From Mytilus californianus (lineage: Eukaryota; Mollusca; Bivalvia; Mytilida; Mytilidae), in assembly GCF_021869535.1 (NCBI RefSeq), contig NW_026262582.1, positions 56,122,851 through 56,186,850 of the forward strand: a stretch of 64,000 nucleotides of DNA, given 5' to 3'. This document shows positions 36,181 to 47,940 of this stretch, one piece after another. The translations under genes and the position numbers were made by a program. A model generated the notes under the pieces. The model had not been told where the DNA came from, searched no databases, and saw nothing but the letters and a program-made list of their open reading frames with translations. Numbering within the stretch: position 1 is the first letter of the stretch; every line of letters starts with the position of its first letter.

Positions 36181-38504
36181 ATATAAATGCATCAAATTTC
36201 AATATGAGCAAGTAATTACGAACTGAGAAAGCACTAGAAGTATATATGAAGGTTATTTGGGTTGGATGGGATGAAAATAGTGTAAAAAACTAACTTCTAC
36301 GTCCTAACTTTCTTGTAACGAACGCCACATTGGTCAAGAACGCCTTAAATTTTTTTTATATACTGAACACCGAAATTGTCCGTCCAAAACTGAATTCGAT
36401 GAGTAGTACCTTATCTAATTTAGAAATTGAAAACCGCTTTGGTAAACATAGGACCTTAAAGAAATGGAATGTGTATTATTTAGTTTCCCTGCTTTACCTG
36501 TAAAATGAATCGCGCAACTGTAATAAATATTTTCGCACAAATGTAATGATGTTTACACGCAAATGTAATGGTAATGGGCGCAAGATATAAACGTTATGGC
36601 TTAATTTCCCCGAACATTATATTGTTTTGCCACTGTAATGCCATTGATTTATCATCCGTTCTGGTTATTATTAGCATCTTCAAACCTATACCCATCCTAT
36701 ATTTATATCATTCCAATTTTTACTTCTTATTTATTTTACCTCCTTTTCTTCATGAAAAACAACAAATAAGCACCAGTCTGAAGAACTAACTACTCTTAAT
36801 AGACACTTGTTATTGAGAATGGCAGCGTTTAAAAAGGAAGTTCAGGTTCCTGAACATCTTTTATCCTAAACAATAGGACAGAAATGACTTAATGGATTAG
36901 CATGATGCACGTGTGTTGTGATTAATTAGTTGTTGTTTTCTTAGTGTCTAATGGCAAACATTTCATGCATGTTCCGGACGCGAACAAATTAACAACGAAT
37001 ACAACATGTAGGTCCTATAATAAGGGTGGATCGCGATGACTTTTAGGGGGTTGAACTGCCATTAGAAAGTGAAATTTAGCCTTGCAAAATGCCGCCTATA
37101 GACCCCTCAAAGAGTTTTTGCAAGGGTTCTTACCGTTCATGACTCTCTCTAATCGAGGCTTCGGATTTAACGTCTCAATTCTGAACAGACGTGGCTGGGA
37201 ATTTATACATCCCACAGCCAAACGGACGCCCCACTTTGAAAAGCGTTTTAAAGAAAAAGATCAAGGATGACTATTTTTCTATAACCCAGTCAACCCTTTT
37301 GGTTTACACTTGCATTATGTTTACAGTAAGAGTTTCATGGGTTTACACTTTTGCTCGCAGACATCAAAGGAAAATTAAATTTAAATTAATTTTGTAAACC
37401 ATGGGTTACCATTTGCTTTGTTGCTACTTTCATGAACTTTATTATCAAAGAAAAATGAAACGTTTTGAAAGTTAGTATTGGTGACACTACCCTGAAAATG
37501 TATGCGTTCGCCCCTGTCAATGATACTGGTAAATAATGCGGCGGGTTAAACATGTTTGCAAGTTAATCCTATACCCAACCTAAGACGGTGATGTAAAAAC
37601 ACAAGATAAGAATTGACTATAAAACAGCTGGAAAGGACTTGACTCGTCATCTAATGCATTTGGCAAACAATGTTTAACGAGCTCATCTGGTTGTTACTTG
37701 GACCCACGTCTGCATTTGAGCAAGGGATTCAAAATCGTAAAAAGTAAGAGATATTGACCTTTTATTAGCGGTAATATAGAAGTTTGTTTTTACTTTATTT
37801 CAACTGGAATGACGTGGAAAGTCCTATTCTTCAATAAAAAGTTGCCTTCAGATGTGCGCTGGATAAACATTTCAATTATGGCTTTGAATGAATGATAATT
37901 TCATGGTCTACTACTTTGATAAGGTTTACAGATGCAAATTTACAATAAATACAGAAAAAAAGGTGCTGCTGCCATCATGATTACTTTAACCAGACAGGGA
38001 TTTGTGACTGTTTTTGTCAACGTATTGTACAGTGATCATTTGTAAAGAGAGCAACGAACTTGACATATTTGGTGAAACGAACGATACAGTATAGGATGAA
38101 TTTAGTCAGTAAAAATATCGTGTTTATTTGGAGTTCTAGGGAACATTTGAAGGCACGTGGTAATTTTACGTGTAGTTATTTATTATTGCTTAAAGTATTG
38201 CTACGCAAAAGTTAATGTAAGAAAAGATATTGAACATTGCTTACCTCATAAAACGTAGAAAATTGCACCACGCCTGTGCGTTTTGCATCTAGCAGTTTTA
38301 TCAAACGTTTTTCACAAAATCTGAAACTTGCAACAACTTCATAATTGATCAGATAAACTACCATGTTCATGTACACATTGATATATACTCACATACGTTC
38401 TAGAAAGGCAATCGAAATTGTTGTCATCCCAAATGTTGTCCTGATTATCGCTTTGAACGCGTCAACGTCCGGATTCATTTGTATCGGTGTTATACATGTT
38501 ATTA

Positions 38505-39448
38505 TTGATTAATAAATGACCCATTATTGATAACTGATGAAAAGGGGGGGGGGGGGGGGGGTCATTTCCTTAACACTTCATTATCTTTAATGTTTTACTA
38601 AACAAATAGTAAAAGTTGTAAAATGTCTTTAAATCAGTAGGACAAACAAGAAAAAATCAACCAAAATTGATCTTGATATTGAAAATTTATGTCCCTATAG
38701 TCTGAAATTGAATTTCAAGTACTTTCTATTAAAGTCATACGTTACAATCAGTTCAAATTGAGCTTTTATTTTGCAAATATAAATCGCTTTAGGATAAGAT
38801 ATAATTTTATTTACAACACATGGACCAAGGATTATGAATAAAGCAAAATAAAAGACTTAATTCTGATAAACTTTCATGTCTCTGTAGGTGTCAGTCCACT
38901 ATCTAATCCACTCTAATTTAGAACACAGTAAAAGTATCCCTTCTCTGACAAAAACATAGTGCTTTTGATGTCTTTGTTTACTAAAAAAAAAACCAACAAA
39001 TTTGCAGAAGTGAAACTTTTGGCAAAAGAGAAATATATTTAGACCATTTTGGGCTAAAATTTTCTTGTCCATGAGTTTGCAATAAAAGTTGAGAATTAAT
39101 GCGCTCCATAGTTTATTTATTTAAGATTTCCACAAAACAAGGGGTTATTCTTAGTAGTAGTTGTCTTCCGAACGTTAGTGTTTCACTACAAGACTTTAAA
39201 CATTGGTTGAAAATTGGCGCTGTTCCTTTGCTTTTTGTGTGTTTTTGCTGTGCATGTACTGATTTTGAGTCATGGATGGATACCCCATCTCCTTTGTTTT
39301 GTATTATGTAGAAAGGTGATACATGTACAATTCAGGGTATACCTGGTTTCTATGAAATTAAACTTAATGTAAAATATTTAGAAAGCTGTAAAATTGAAAA
39401 AATTGGTTGAATAGATAAGGATTTTGAATTGGTAGTCCGACACCTATA
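38505..39448 (-). repeat. Composite repeat, inverted diverged copy of the 44.3-47.3 kb unit
   Basis: The reverse complement of this interval aligns with the tandem unit downstream. It includes the miniature inverted-repeat element at ~38,887-39,448, whose ends are AGGTGTCAGTCC and GGTAGTCCGACACCT, with TA immediately outside GGTGTC on both sides. Where the other copies have a C5-T7 tract, this copy carries a G18 run (38,544-38,561). The 70-codon frame inside is not a gene. Confidence 0.8.
38544..38561 (+). repeat. G18 homopolymer
   Basis: Eighteen consecutive G, which could form a G-quadruplex. Sequencing error in length is likely. Confidence 0.85.
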
Positions 39449-39479
39449 TATATACTATGATTATGACTTTAAAGTCATA

Positions 39480-40930
39480 GTCAACATGGCGGTGATAGAA
39501 CTTTCTGTCACATGATATCTTTATTATGTGTGATATCGTGTAAGAATGCGAGAAATGTTATATATATGATTTCCGTTCTTTGCAGACATACTTCTACGAC
39601 AATTAATCTCTAATAGAAAGTGGTCGTATTGGCAATCATACCACATCTTGTCGTAAACTGGCATAAAATCACATATTGATGTATCAAAATCATTAGAGAG
39701 ACCTTAAAAATTGTATTGAAGCGGAAGGTGAGCAACTGATAAGTCACATGGCATTGTAACTTACAAGTAAAACACATTTCCTTCTACAGCTCAGCAGGTA
39801 GCACATTGGTCATATTAATAAGTCATACAACAGTTAAATTCTCTCAATACAACGCTTAAATATCTTATGTTTGCAAACCATTTTAAATTGTTGAGTCTTT
39901 GCAATCTCTTGGCATAGTTTCTAAACTTATATTAAAAACACATTCGTGAATCCCAAGCATTTAAACATCAAAGTCTATATGGTGTCAATATCACACTAGC
40001 TTGTCTCTGGCAACGGAACAATCAAGAACATAAAATCAAAAATATAGTTCTTTCTCATTGTGTATTTAATGGTCAAGTTATAATCAAAACGTCAGGTATA
40101 ACACTAACTTTTATGTCTCGAATAATTACTCCTGCAGAGAAATAAACAGATTCCAGATCTGGAGACAAGGTAGTCAGGTGTTCCGGATCTGGAAACAGGG
40201 GAGTCAGGTTTTAGTTCTATTCAGATAAATCAGCAAATGCAGCAAACTATGTTAGTTTGAAAATTATTACAACCGATAATCATACTCTTCAAAGAAACAA
40301 CGTTCAGACGTGAAGTATCACTTGTAAGTATCATCATTACTAACAATAAAATTGTCAATACTTATCTCTCAGTAACAAGTTCAAAATTACAGCTAATAAA
40401 CAATGTTTCTCAAATCATCTCGTCATCAGTTTTTCCTATTTGGCCCTGACAATACATTTTGTCTAATTAAAGACTAAAATCTGTTGACAGCTTGATGTTA
40501 CTTTTACATTTCAAGTCATGTGAAAAAACTGTTTTTGTATCATGCGCTTAATTGAAATAATGTCAAATACCGTAGAGTCACTACTCCGTTACTGATGTCA
40601 GTTTGACACAAATAACTGCCTCTAATTGTAAATTAGTTTCGCAGGTTTGTCAAAAGCACAAAAATATTACTTTGAACGACTTCGAGGTAATAAAAACCAT
40701 GAACACAACAAAATGGCAATACACAAAATGGCAATACACAAAATGATGAAGAACTTATACAATACAAACAAACAATACAAGTAAGTACTTTTTTTCGATA
40801 GAAGGATTATTGGTACAGTAACTATATAAATTACATTTATCCTCACAGATATTATTCTGTTTATAGGATACAGTTAGTCGGCAGAATTTAGCAAATTTGG
40901 AGTAATCATCACAAAAAGAATTTGTTCAAG
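39480..40930. repeat. Direct duplication D, copy 2
   Basis: It matches 28,530-29,399 (at 39,480-40,369) and 33,010-33,312 (at 40,612-40,930) in the same orientation. The intervening 40,370-40,611 has no match in copy 1. The segment AACATGGCGGTGATAG at ~39,483 resembles a YY1-type motif, but no gene start is visible. No protein-coding content recognised. Confidence 0.85.
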
Positions 40931-42005
40931 TTGAAATTTTTTGACATGTTTTATGGGGAAAGAGTTGTAAGGAATAGAACGAAAATTAAGAGGATCATCA
41001 TTAACAAAATTTTAATCGAATAAAGTTTCTAAACCATATATCTTATTTGTAGGTTATGTAGGACACATTTTTTTGTTATAAAATATGCAAATGAAGAAAT
41101 AATGATGACCTACCGACTAATAACCTTCCGTATCAGTAGTATTTCTATTGATGTACGATCATCTTGTTGGCGATGCAATAATACAATACAAACGATGTAA
41201 ACATGACATCGTGTAGTACATTGTAAACATCGCGATATTGGCGATGTAAACAATACACAAGAGTTTATACAAATCATCACTTAATGGCAATAATCCAACT
41301 AGGAGTCAATTGATAGTTTCGATTATGCAGACTGATGTTATCCTGCTGATCATTTCTATATCCGTTTCTCTCTCTGTGATATATTTTACAAAATGATAGG
41401 CCAAAAAAAAAAAACACACACACAAAAAATTTCAAAAATCATCATGGCAATAACTTCTATATGCCGTCAATTTGCAGTTTTGGTTATTAATCATACTTGT
41501 AGATCTTATTTTGCTGACCATTTTTGCTCTTTACCGTTTCTCTCTTATCTACTTATAAATAATACATCTATATCAGGGCAATTGCAGAATCAGCCAGTTA
41601 ATAACACTATGCAATAGTTTTAAAGATACTTGCCAAAAAGCATTAAGGTAGAATGTAGGTATAAACAAAAAATACAGAATTTGTTCATACTTTTTTCGAA
41701 AAGTAGTTTATATTGTTTTTCCCAAAGTATAATAAAAACTTATCATTGATGTAGGTCACCGAGTTTTTTTTTCAAGATAGCAAGATACAGGTAGTGAAAT
41801 ATTCACACATTTGTAAGGATTTTACAGGAAAAATCATTAGTATGTAAATAGAAAAAAAAACTAAGTAAGGAGTTCAGTAGTTGTAATTTAGTGCTGTATT
41901 TCATATTTGTTTTTAGTTAAATAGTGTTGTACATGTATAAATCAGGCCATTAGTTTTCTCGTTTGAATTGTTTTACATTTGTCATTTCCGGAGGCCGTGT
42001 CAACA
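40931..42005. other. No gene recognised
   Basis: Contains a GATGTAAAC word used four times near 41,150-41,260 (twice as GGCGATGTAAACAAT-like) and, at 41,945-41,990, a short scrap of the 42,510 repeat family. Open frames are short and unsupported. Confidence 0.4.
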
Positions 42006-42009
42006 AAGC

Positions 42010-42165
42010 TGTCTTAGGACTAGGACGTGTCTTAGGATGGTCTTAGTCCTAAGTCAGGTTAACGAAAGTCTCCTAAGATAAGATATGTCCTAAGCTTGGT
42101 CCTAAAGTTAAGATATATACGTAGGTGTCTTAGGATGGTCTTATGATAGTCCTTAAAGTTATAAA
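42010..42165. repeat. Cluster of TCTTAGGA / TCCTAAGA complementary words
   Basis: GTCTTAGGACTAGGACGTGT, CTTAGGATGGTCTTAGTCCT, CTCCTAAGATAAG, TGTCCTAAGCTTGGTCCTAA and GTCTTAGGATGGTCTTA lie within 150 bp, mixing both orientations, so many alternative hairpins are possible. Confidence 0.7.
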
Positions 42166-42509
42166 GTCATCAGTCGAAAATAAAACAACAAATATAGCCT
42201 TCAGTCAGTATTTGAAGAATTTATCTTTGTGTAGATACTATCCCATTTCTTCTCCTTAATATAAGTGTCGTCACATTTGATAGCTTGCTGAATAAAATTC
42301 CCCGATGCTTATTTTCTTCGGCAAGCAGAATTTAATGATAGTTATAATTTTCTTTATTTCAACAGGATATATATCATATCTAGTTCAAAGACTAGTTTAC
42401 AATATGATCCTGCATTATGTACATATATTACAACATAAAGTATAAAATTCAATAATAAAAATACTAATACAAATATTATACTGTTATTAGAAATAAAATC
42501 CAGATAAGG

Positions 42510-42840
42510 GGGAAGGTTTGGCGCCAACAAACTAGTTTAACACCGCCATTTTCTGTATGTGCCTGTTCCAAGTCAGGAGCCTGTAATTCAGTGGCTGTCG
42601 TTTGTTTCTGTATATCATTTTTGTTTTTCGTTCATTGTTTTGTACTAAAATCAGGCCGTGAGTTTTCTCTTTTCAATTGTTTTACATGTGTCATTTCGAG
42701 GCATTTTATAGCTGACATTGCGGTATGGTTTTTGCCTATTGTTGAAGGCCGTACGATGACCTATAGTTGTATACTTCTATATCACTTGGTCCCTGGTGGA
42801 GAGTTGTCTCATTCGCAATCATACCACATCTTCTTATTTT
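42510..42840 (+). repeat. Mussel dispersed repeat (family of 25,240)
   Basis: GGGGGAAGGTTTGGCGCCAA, AGTCAGGAGCCTGTAATTCA, GTTGAAGGCCGTACGATGAC and AATCATACCACATCTTCTTA. The 84-codon frame inside lies wholly within the repeat and is not a gene. Confidence 0.75.
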
Positions 42841-42865
42841 TATAAACAACATATCTTCAATATAT

Positions 42866-43125
42866 ATATTTTTTAAAGATTCAATTACATTGTTTTAAAT
42901 CTTTTATACAAATTGTTCCATAAAATACTTCCAGATATCAACAAGGAGCGCTTATAGTATTCCAAAAGCATATTACAAGTACTTTGTCTGATTGTTCCAA
43001 AACTAACCTAATGAACATATCTAAATACATTGAAATATTCCGGAGTCATTTGGTGAAGTACTTTAAGAATTAAAATTGCTTTTCTATATACAAAAATAAT
43101 CTGAAATGGGCATCCATTGCAGTTC
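42866..43125 (-). pseudogene. C-terminal tail of a CR1/L2-like non-LTR retrotransposon ORF2
   Basis: On the minus strand one frame reads FVYRKAILILKVLHQMTPEY, FNVFRYVH, a stop, VSFGTIRQSTCNMLLEYY and KRSLLISGSILWNNLYK. This parallels the terminal domain of the nearly full element at 47.9-53.0 kb (MYKAKHGLAPEYM ... SFSYNGPKVWNALPDSI). Only the last ~85 residues survive. One internal stop marks decay. No RT core lies beside it. Confidence 0.7.
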
Positions 43126-44263
43126 TCCAAAAAGTATGTGTGACGATGTCATATTATTATGTTCATTTAAAATAATTTGTGCTGTCCTTTTTTAAAGCTT
43201 AAAATTCATATCATTATAAGCAACATTTTTGCACCTGACCAAATTGTACAACAATAATTGAAATGTGGAACAAATTTGAATTTCGGTTTCAGAAAAATGT
43301 GGACTTCTTTTCTTACTAAGGTTGATTCAATACATATAATAAAATCGAGTGGACCTAAGGACAAACTACTTTATATAGCTTAAATTGCAGCACGATAATA
43401 GCCTCTAACAAATTGTTATGACAATTTGGTTTAGTTGTTGTATGAAATTTATTCATCGTTTTGACAGTGTAAATAAAGTATCTACATGTAATTATTGTTA
43501 CGTTAAAACTTTATTTTGCGTTATTTTTTTCTCATAAAACCTGCAATCTCTCGCTATTTACATATATACCGAAATACATTACAACATATTTCATTTAATT
43601 TTCTGCATAGTTTTATTACTTGAGAGAAAAAAATATCATCGTATTTTTTCTTGCTATTAGTCAAAATAGAAAAATGCTATACATTCCATCATATAATAAC
43701 ATTATATGAATTATATGCCCTTATAAGGATAAGTTTAAAATATATTCTCAATTCTATTTATTAAAGTCAAGAAAATGGTAATCTATACGAAAAAAGAAGC
43801 TAAAAAGCAATACAAATGCGGGTTTATTTGATGCAAATTACAAGCTTTCAGTCAACAGCAACTCATCATTATGGCAGCAAAAAAGCAATAAACAACTATA
43901 CTAATTATCATATATCGGAAATATTTGTACTGTAATAGTATAAACTATCATCTTTTAATGTTTTTTTTTCGATTAAACACACATACCATTGTATATTTTT
44001 GACGAATCAAAGGATTCAAATTTATATATACATGTAACTAATATAGGACAATGGTGTTGATTAAAAATTACACCATTTCAGGCCCTTTTGTTTTCCACAT
44101 AATTAATATAACCAATAATTAACAAGTTCCGGGTAGAATCCGATACCGATACCAATAGTATATGTTACGTGCTACTTGTTACCTGTTACCTAATCTGTAC
44201 GTTCCAACTCTGTCAGACGCACCACCAAACTGTGTATTTGCGATTTGCTATATACAGGTCATA
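43126..44263. other. AT-rich sequence, no feature supported
   Basis: Nothing recognisable beyond the doubled word GTTACCTGTTACC near 44,180. Confidence 0.4.
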
Positions 44264-44734
44264 AGGTGTCAGACCACCAATTAAAAATCCCTATCTGTTC
44301 AACCAAATTTTGCAATTTTTACAGCTTTCTAAATATTTTACCTTAAGTTTAACTTCATAGAAACCAGGTATATCCTGAATTGTACATGTATCGGCTTTCT
44401 ACATGCCAATTTTCAACATACCTTTAAAATCTTCTAAGAAAAAAAAATGACCTTCGAACAGAGTTACTCTAAAAATAGCCCCTGGTTTTCTGGAAATCTT
44501 TAATAAGTATACTATGGAGCGCATTAATCCTGAATTTTTAATGCAAACTCATAGACAAGTGAATTTTGGCTCAAAATGGTCTAAATATATTTTTCTTTCA
44601 CCAAAAGTTTCTTTTCAGCAAATTTGTTGGTTAGTTTAAGTAAACAATGACATCAAAAGCACTATTTTGTGTCAGAGTAGGGCTACTTTTACATACGTTC
44701 TAAATTGGAGGCAGTAATTGGTGGTCTGACACCT
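44264..44734. mobile_element. Miniature inverted-repeat transposable element (copy in unit 1)
   Basis: The ends AGGTGTCAGACCACCAATTA and TAATTGGTGGTCTGACACCT are exact complements over 20 bp. Size is ~470 bp and nothing is encoded. Comparing unit 2 (CGCATTA|GGTGTC...GACACC|TAAAGAGCC) with the empty unit 3 (CGCTTTAAAGAGCC) supports insertion at TA with TA duplicated, as in Tc1/mariner-type elements. In unit 1 the flanks also read as TAA on both sides, so a 3 bp duplication cannot be excluded. Confidence 0.75.
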
Positions 44735-45595
44735 AAAGAGCCAAAAAAAATGATCAGAAGTCTTTTGTTTTACTTTATTCTTAATCCTTGATCAATTTGT
44801 AGTAGAAAATATCCTATCTGAGCATTATGCGACTTATATTACAAAATTCACCGCTCAATTTAAACTGACTGTAATGTATGACTTTAATAGAAAATACTTG
44901 AAAATTTCATTTTGGACTACAGGAACATAAACTTTCAATATTAAGATCCATTTCGGTTGATTTTTCCTTGTTAGTCCTACTGTTTCAAAGACTTTCCACA
45001 ATTTTTACAATGAGTTCAGTAAAAAATCAAAGGTATTGAAGAGTCAAGGAATATTGACTCCCCCTTTTTTTCACCAGGTGTCAGTAATGGGACTATTAAT
45101 TGATCAATAGTGCAGTTATAGTCATTAAACTGTTTTGTTTACTATCAGTCAATAAAATCTAAGGTAGAACAATTTCATTTGAGACAATAAATGGGATTGT
45201 GGTGAGTTTATGCAGTGTTTACATTAGGCTATGTTATCTGCCAAATACATGGAATGACGCAATGATATAGGGGGTAAAAATCAAATAATTTCATTAAATC
45301 TCCATGACGACAAATTTTTTTGGGTGTTAAACAACCTATGTTTTAATGTTTAATACCACAGAAACAACTTACTGTGCATTCATAACAATTTAGGACATTT
45401 TTTTTTATATGAAAGCATATTGTAAGGGTGGGAAAAGCTTTAAATAGCACAAATTCAGGTTTAAGGCTCTAAATTTGCGATATGTGACTTTTTGCAAAAA
45501 AAAAAGTTGAAATATTGGCTACTATCATTTCAAATGATAGTTAAGACAAACAAATCAATTGTTTTCTGATTTTTTGTTTCACCGCTTTTCGCATT

Positions 45596-46066
45596 AGGTG
45601 TCAGACCACCAATTAAAAATCCCTATCTGTTCAACCAAATTTTGCAATTTTTACAGCTTTCTAAATATTTTATCTTAAGTTTAACTTCATAGAAACCAGG
45701 TATATCCTGAAATGTACATGTATCAGCTTTCTACATGCTAATTTTCAACATACCTTAAAAATCTTCTAAGAAAAAAAAATGACCTTCGAACAGAGGTACT
45801 CTAAAAATAACCCCTGGTTTTCTGGAAATCTTTAATTAGTATACTATGGAGCGCATTAATCCTGAATTTTTAATGCAAACTCATAGACAAGTGAATTTTG
45901 GCTCAAAATGGTCTAAATATATTTTTCTTTCACCAAAAGTTTCTTTTCAGCAAATTTGTTGGTTAGTTTAAGTAAACAATGACATCAAAAGCACTATTTT
46001 GTGTCAGAGTAGGGCTACTCTTACATACGTTCTAAATTGGAGGCAGTAATTGGTGGTCTGACACCT
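45596..46066. mobile_element. Miniature inverted-repeat transposable element (copy in unit 2)
   Basis: The same 20 bp ends as the copy at 44,264 and nearly identical inside. It was duplicated along with the host unit, not inserted independently. Confidence 0.75.
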
Positions 46067-47254
46067 AAAGAGCCAAAAAAGTTGATCAGAAGTCTTTTGT
46101 TTTGCTTCATTCCTAATCCTTGATCAATTTGTAGTAGAAAATATCCTATCTGAGCATTATGTGACTTATATTACAAAATTCACAGCTCAATTTAAACTTA
46201 CTGTAATGTATCACTTTAATAGAAAATACTTGAAAATTTCATTTTGGACTACAGGAACAAACTTTCAATATCAAGATCAGTTTCAGTTGATTTTTCCTTG
46301 TTAGTCCTACTGTTTCAAAGACTTTCCACAATTTTTACGATGAGTTTAGTAAAAAATCAAAGGTGAAGAGTCAAGGAATATTGACCCCCCTTTTTTCACC
46401 AGGTGTCAGTAATGGGACTATTAATTGATCAATAGTGCAGTTATAATCATTTAACTATTTTATTTACTATCAGTCAATAAAATTTAAGGTAGAACAATTT
46501 CATTTGGGACAATAAATGGGATTGTGGAGAGTTTATGCAGTGTTTACATTAGGCTATGTTATCTGCCAAATACATGGAATGACGCAATGATATAAGGGGT
46601 AAAAATCAAATAATTTCATTAAATCTCCATGACGACAAATTTTTTTGGGTGTTAAACAACCTATGTTTTAATGTTTAATACCACAGAAACAACTTACTGT
46701 GCATTCATAACAATTTAGGACATTTTTTTATATGAAAGCATATTGTAAGGATGGGAAAAGCTTAAAATAGCACCAAATTCAGGTTTAAGGCTCTAAATTT
46801 GCAATATGTGACTTTTTGCCAAAAAAGGTTGAAATGTTGGCTACTATCATTTCAAATGATCAGTTAAGACAAACAAATCAATTGTTTTCTGATTTTTGGG
46901 TTTCACCGCTTTTCGCTTTAAAGAGCCAATAAAGTTGATCAGAAGTCTTTTGTTTTGCTTAATCTTAATCCTTGGTTAATTTGTAGTAGAAAATATCCTA
47001 TCTGAGCATTATGCGACTTATATTACAAAATTCACAGCTCAATTTAAACTGACTGTAATGTATCACTTTAATAGAAAATTTACTTGAAAATTTCATTTTG
47101 GACTACAGGAACAAACTTTCAATATCAAGATCAATTTCGGTTGATTTTTCCTTGTTAGTCCTACTGTTTCAAAGACTTTCCACAATTTTTACAATGAGTT
47201 AAGTAAAAAATCAAAGGTATTGAAGAGTCAAGGAATATTGACCCCCCTTTTTTT

Positions 47255-47940
47255 CCGGTTGTAGTAAGAAAACCAGAACGGATTGAACCAGAAAGATTTT
47301 GAAAGAAAACTGTGCACCTTATAATCAGCATGACTTTATCAAATGACAATACGAATACTAAAATCAGGCTGAAAATAAGGCGTACGTACTTTAATTCAGT
47401 CATGGATGTCGCGGGTGTTTTCTAGTATATATGTGAAAGAAATAGAAAACCATTTTAAGCACGCTTCCCTATTTTTAACCGATGCCCCACTTTTATCCAT
47501 TTTTATTATAAGCACTACTTAAGTGCTAATGTCTCCTAATAGTATAGCCGGGTAGAATGGTGTTCCCGACTATTCTATAATTTTAAAGTGTTGAAATTAC
47601 TTTCTAAAGCATCTACTAACATTGTTCGAAGTTATTTGTCATTACTGGACACTTCTATATTGTATTCTACATTTAAGACGAGTTGCTGTGATCCGTTGTG
47701 GATGTTGTTTTTTTTTAGGAAAACTCGATTCGTGATTTACGATGGATTTACTGTTTGATAGACCTCAAAATGTATAACGGTATGGCCAATTTTACAATTT
47801 GTTATCACTATTAACATTTTTATTGTAACAAAACACAAACAAAACGATATTTATAAATCAAAACCATGTCCATCACGTAATATCAGAAAAGCCCGCGAAA
47901 ACAACGTTAACGTTTTCCTGAACTATACGGACGTTTAAAA
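47255..47940. other. Possible 5' leader of the retrotransposon
   Basis: Lies between the truncated third composite repeat and the first retrotransposon ORF. The element's 5' end must be in here, but I see no clear border, promoter motif or target-site duplication. Confidence 0.35.

Larger units (their letters stand above)
33395..38495. repeat. Right arm of the large inverted duplication
   Basis: It is the reverse complement, in mirrored block order, of the left arm (6,955-16,780). The inner edge GCGCGCTCTCGTTTTACTGG near 33,395 matches inverted 16,735-16,780. The outer edge ATTTGTATCGGTGTTATACA ends near 38,495. The right arm contains two short-repeat arrays (33,483-33,668 and 34,533-35,456) missing from the left, and lacks the left arm's satellite. 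It lies directly between copies 1 and 2 of duplication D. Confidence 0.8.
44264..47254. repeat. Tandem run of a 1,332 bp composite repeat (two full units, one partial)
   Basis: AGGTGTCAGACCACCAATTA starts unit 1 at 44,264 and unit 2 at 45,596. Unit 3 (from ~46,918) matches the later part of the unit and stops at ~47,254 in a T-rich tract. Units 1 and 2 each begin with a ~470 bp miniature element (44,264-44,734 and 45,596-46,066) with ~20 bp perfect terminal inverted repeats. Unit 3 lacks it. An inverted, more diverged copy lies at 38,505-39,448. No coding sequence seen. Confidence 0.85.

Noticed and set aside
36568..36789. 73-codon plus-strand frame in the right duplication arm
   Set aside because: No domain, no counterpart in the left arm and AT-rich hydrophobic composition typical of chance frames.
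42360..42400. AT-rich TTTATTT... as the reversed 3' end of the minus-strand non-LTR tail
   Set aside because: It is separated from the tail by an unrelated repeat insertion, and the match to an (ATT)n or TAAATAAAG end is too short.
42591..42845. 84-codon hydrophobic plus-strand frame
   Set aside because: It lies entirely in a dispersed repeat found at four or more other places in the window.
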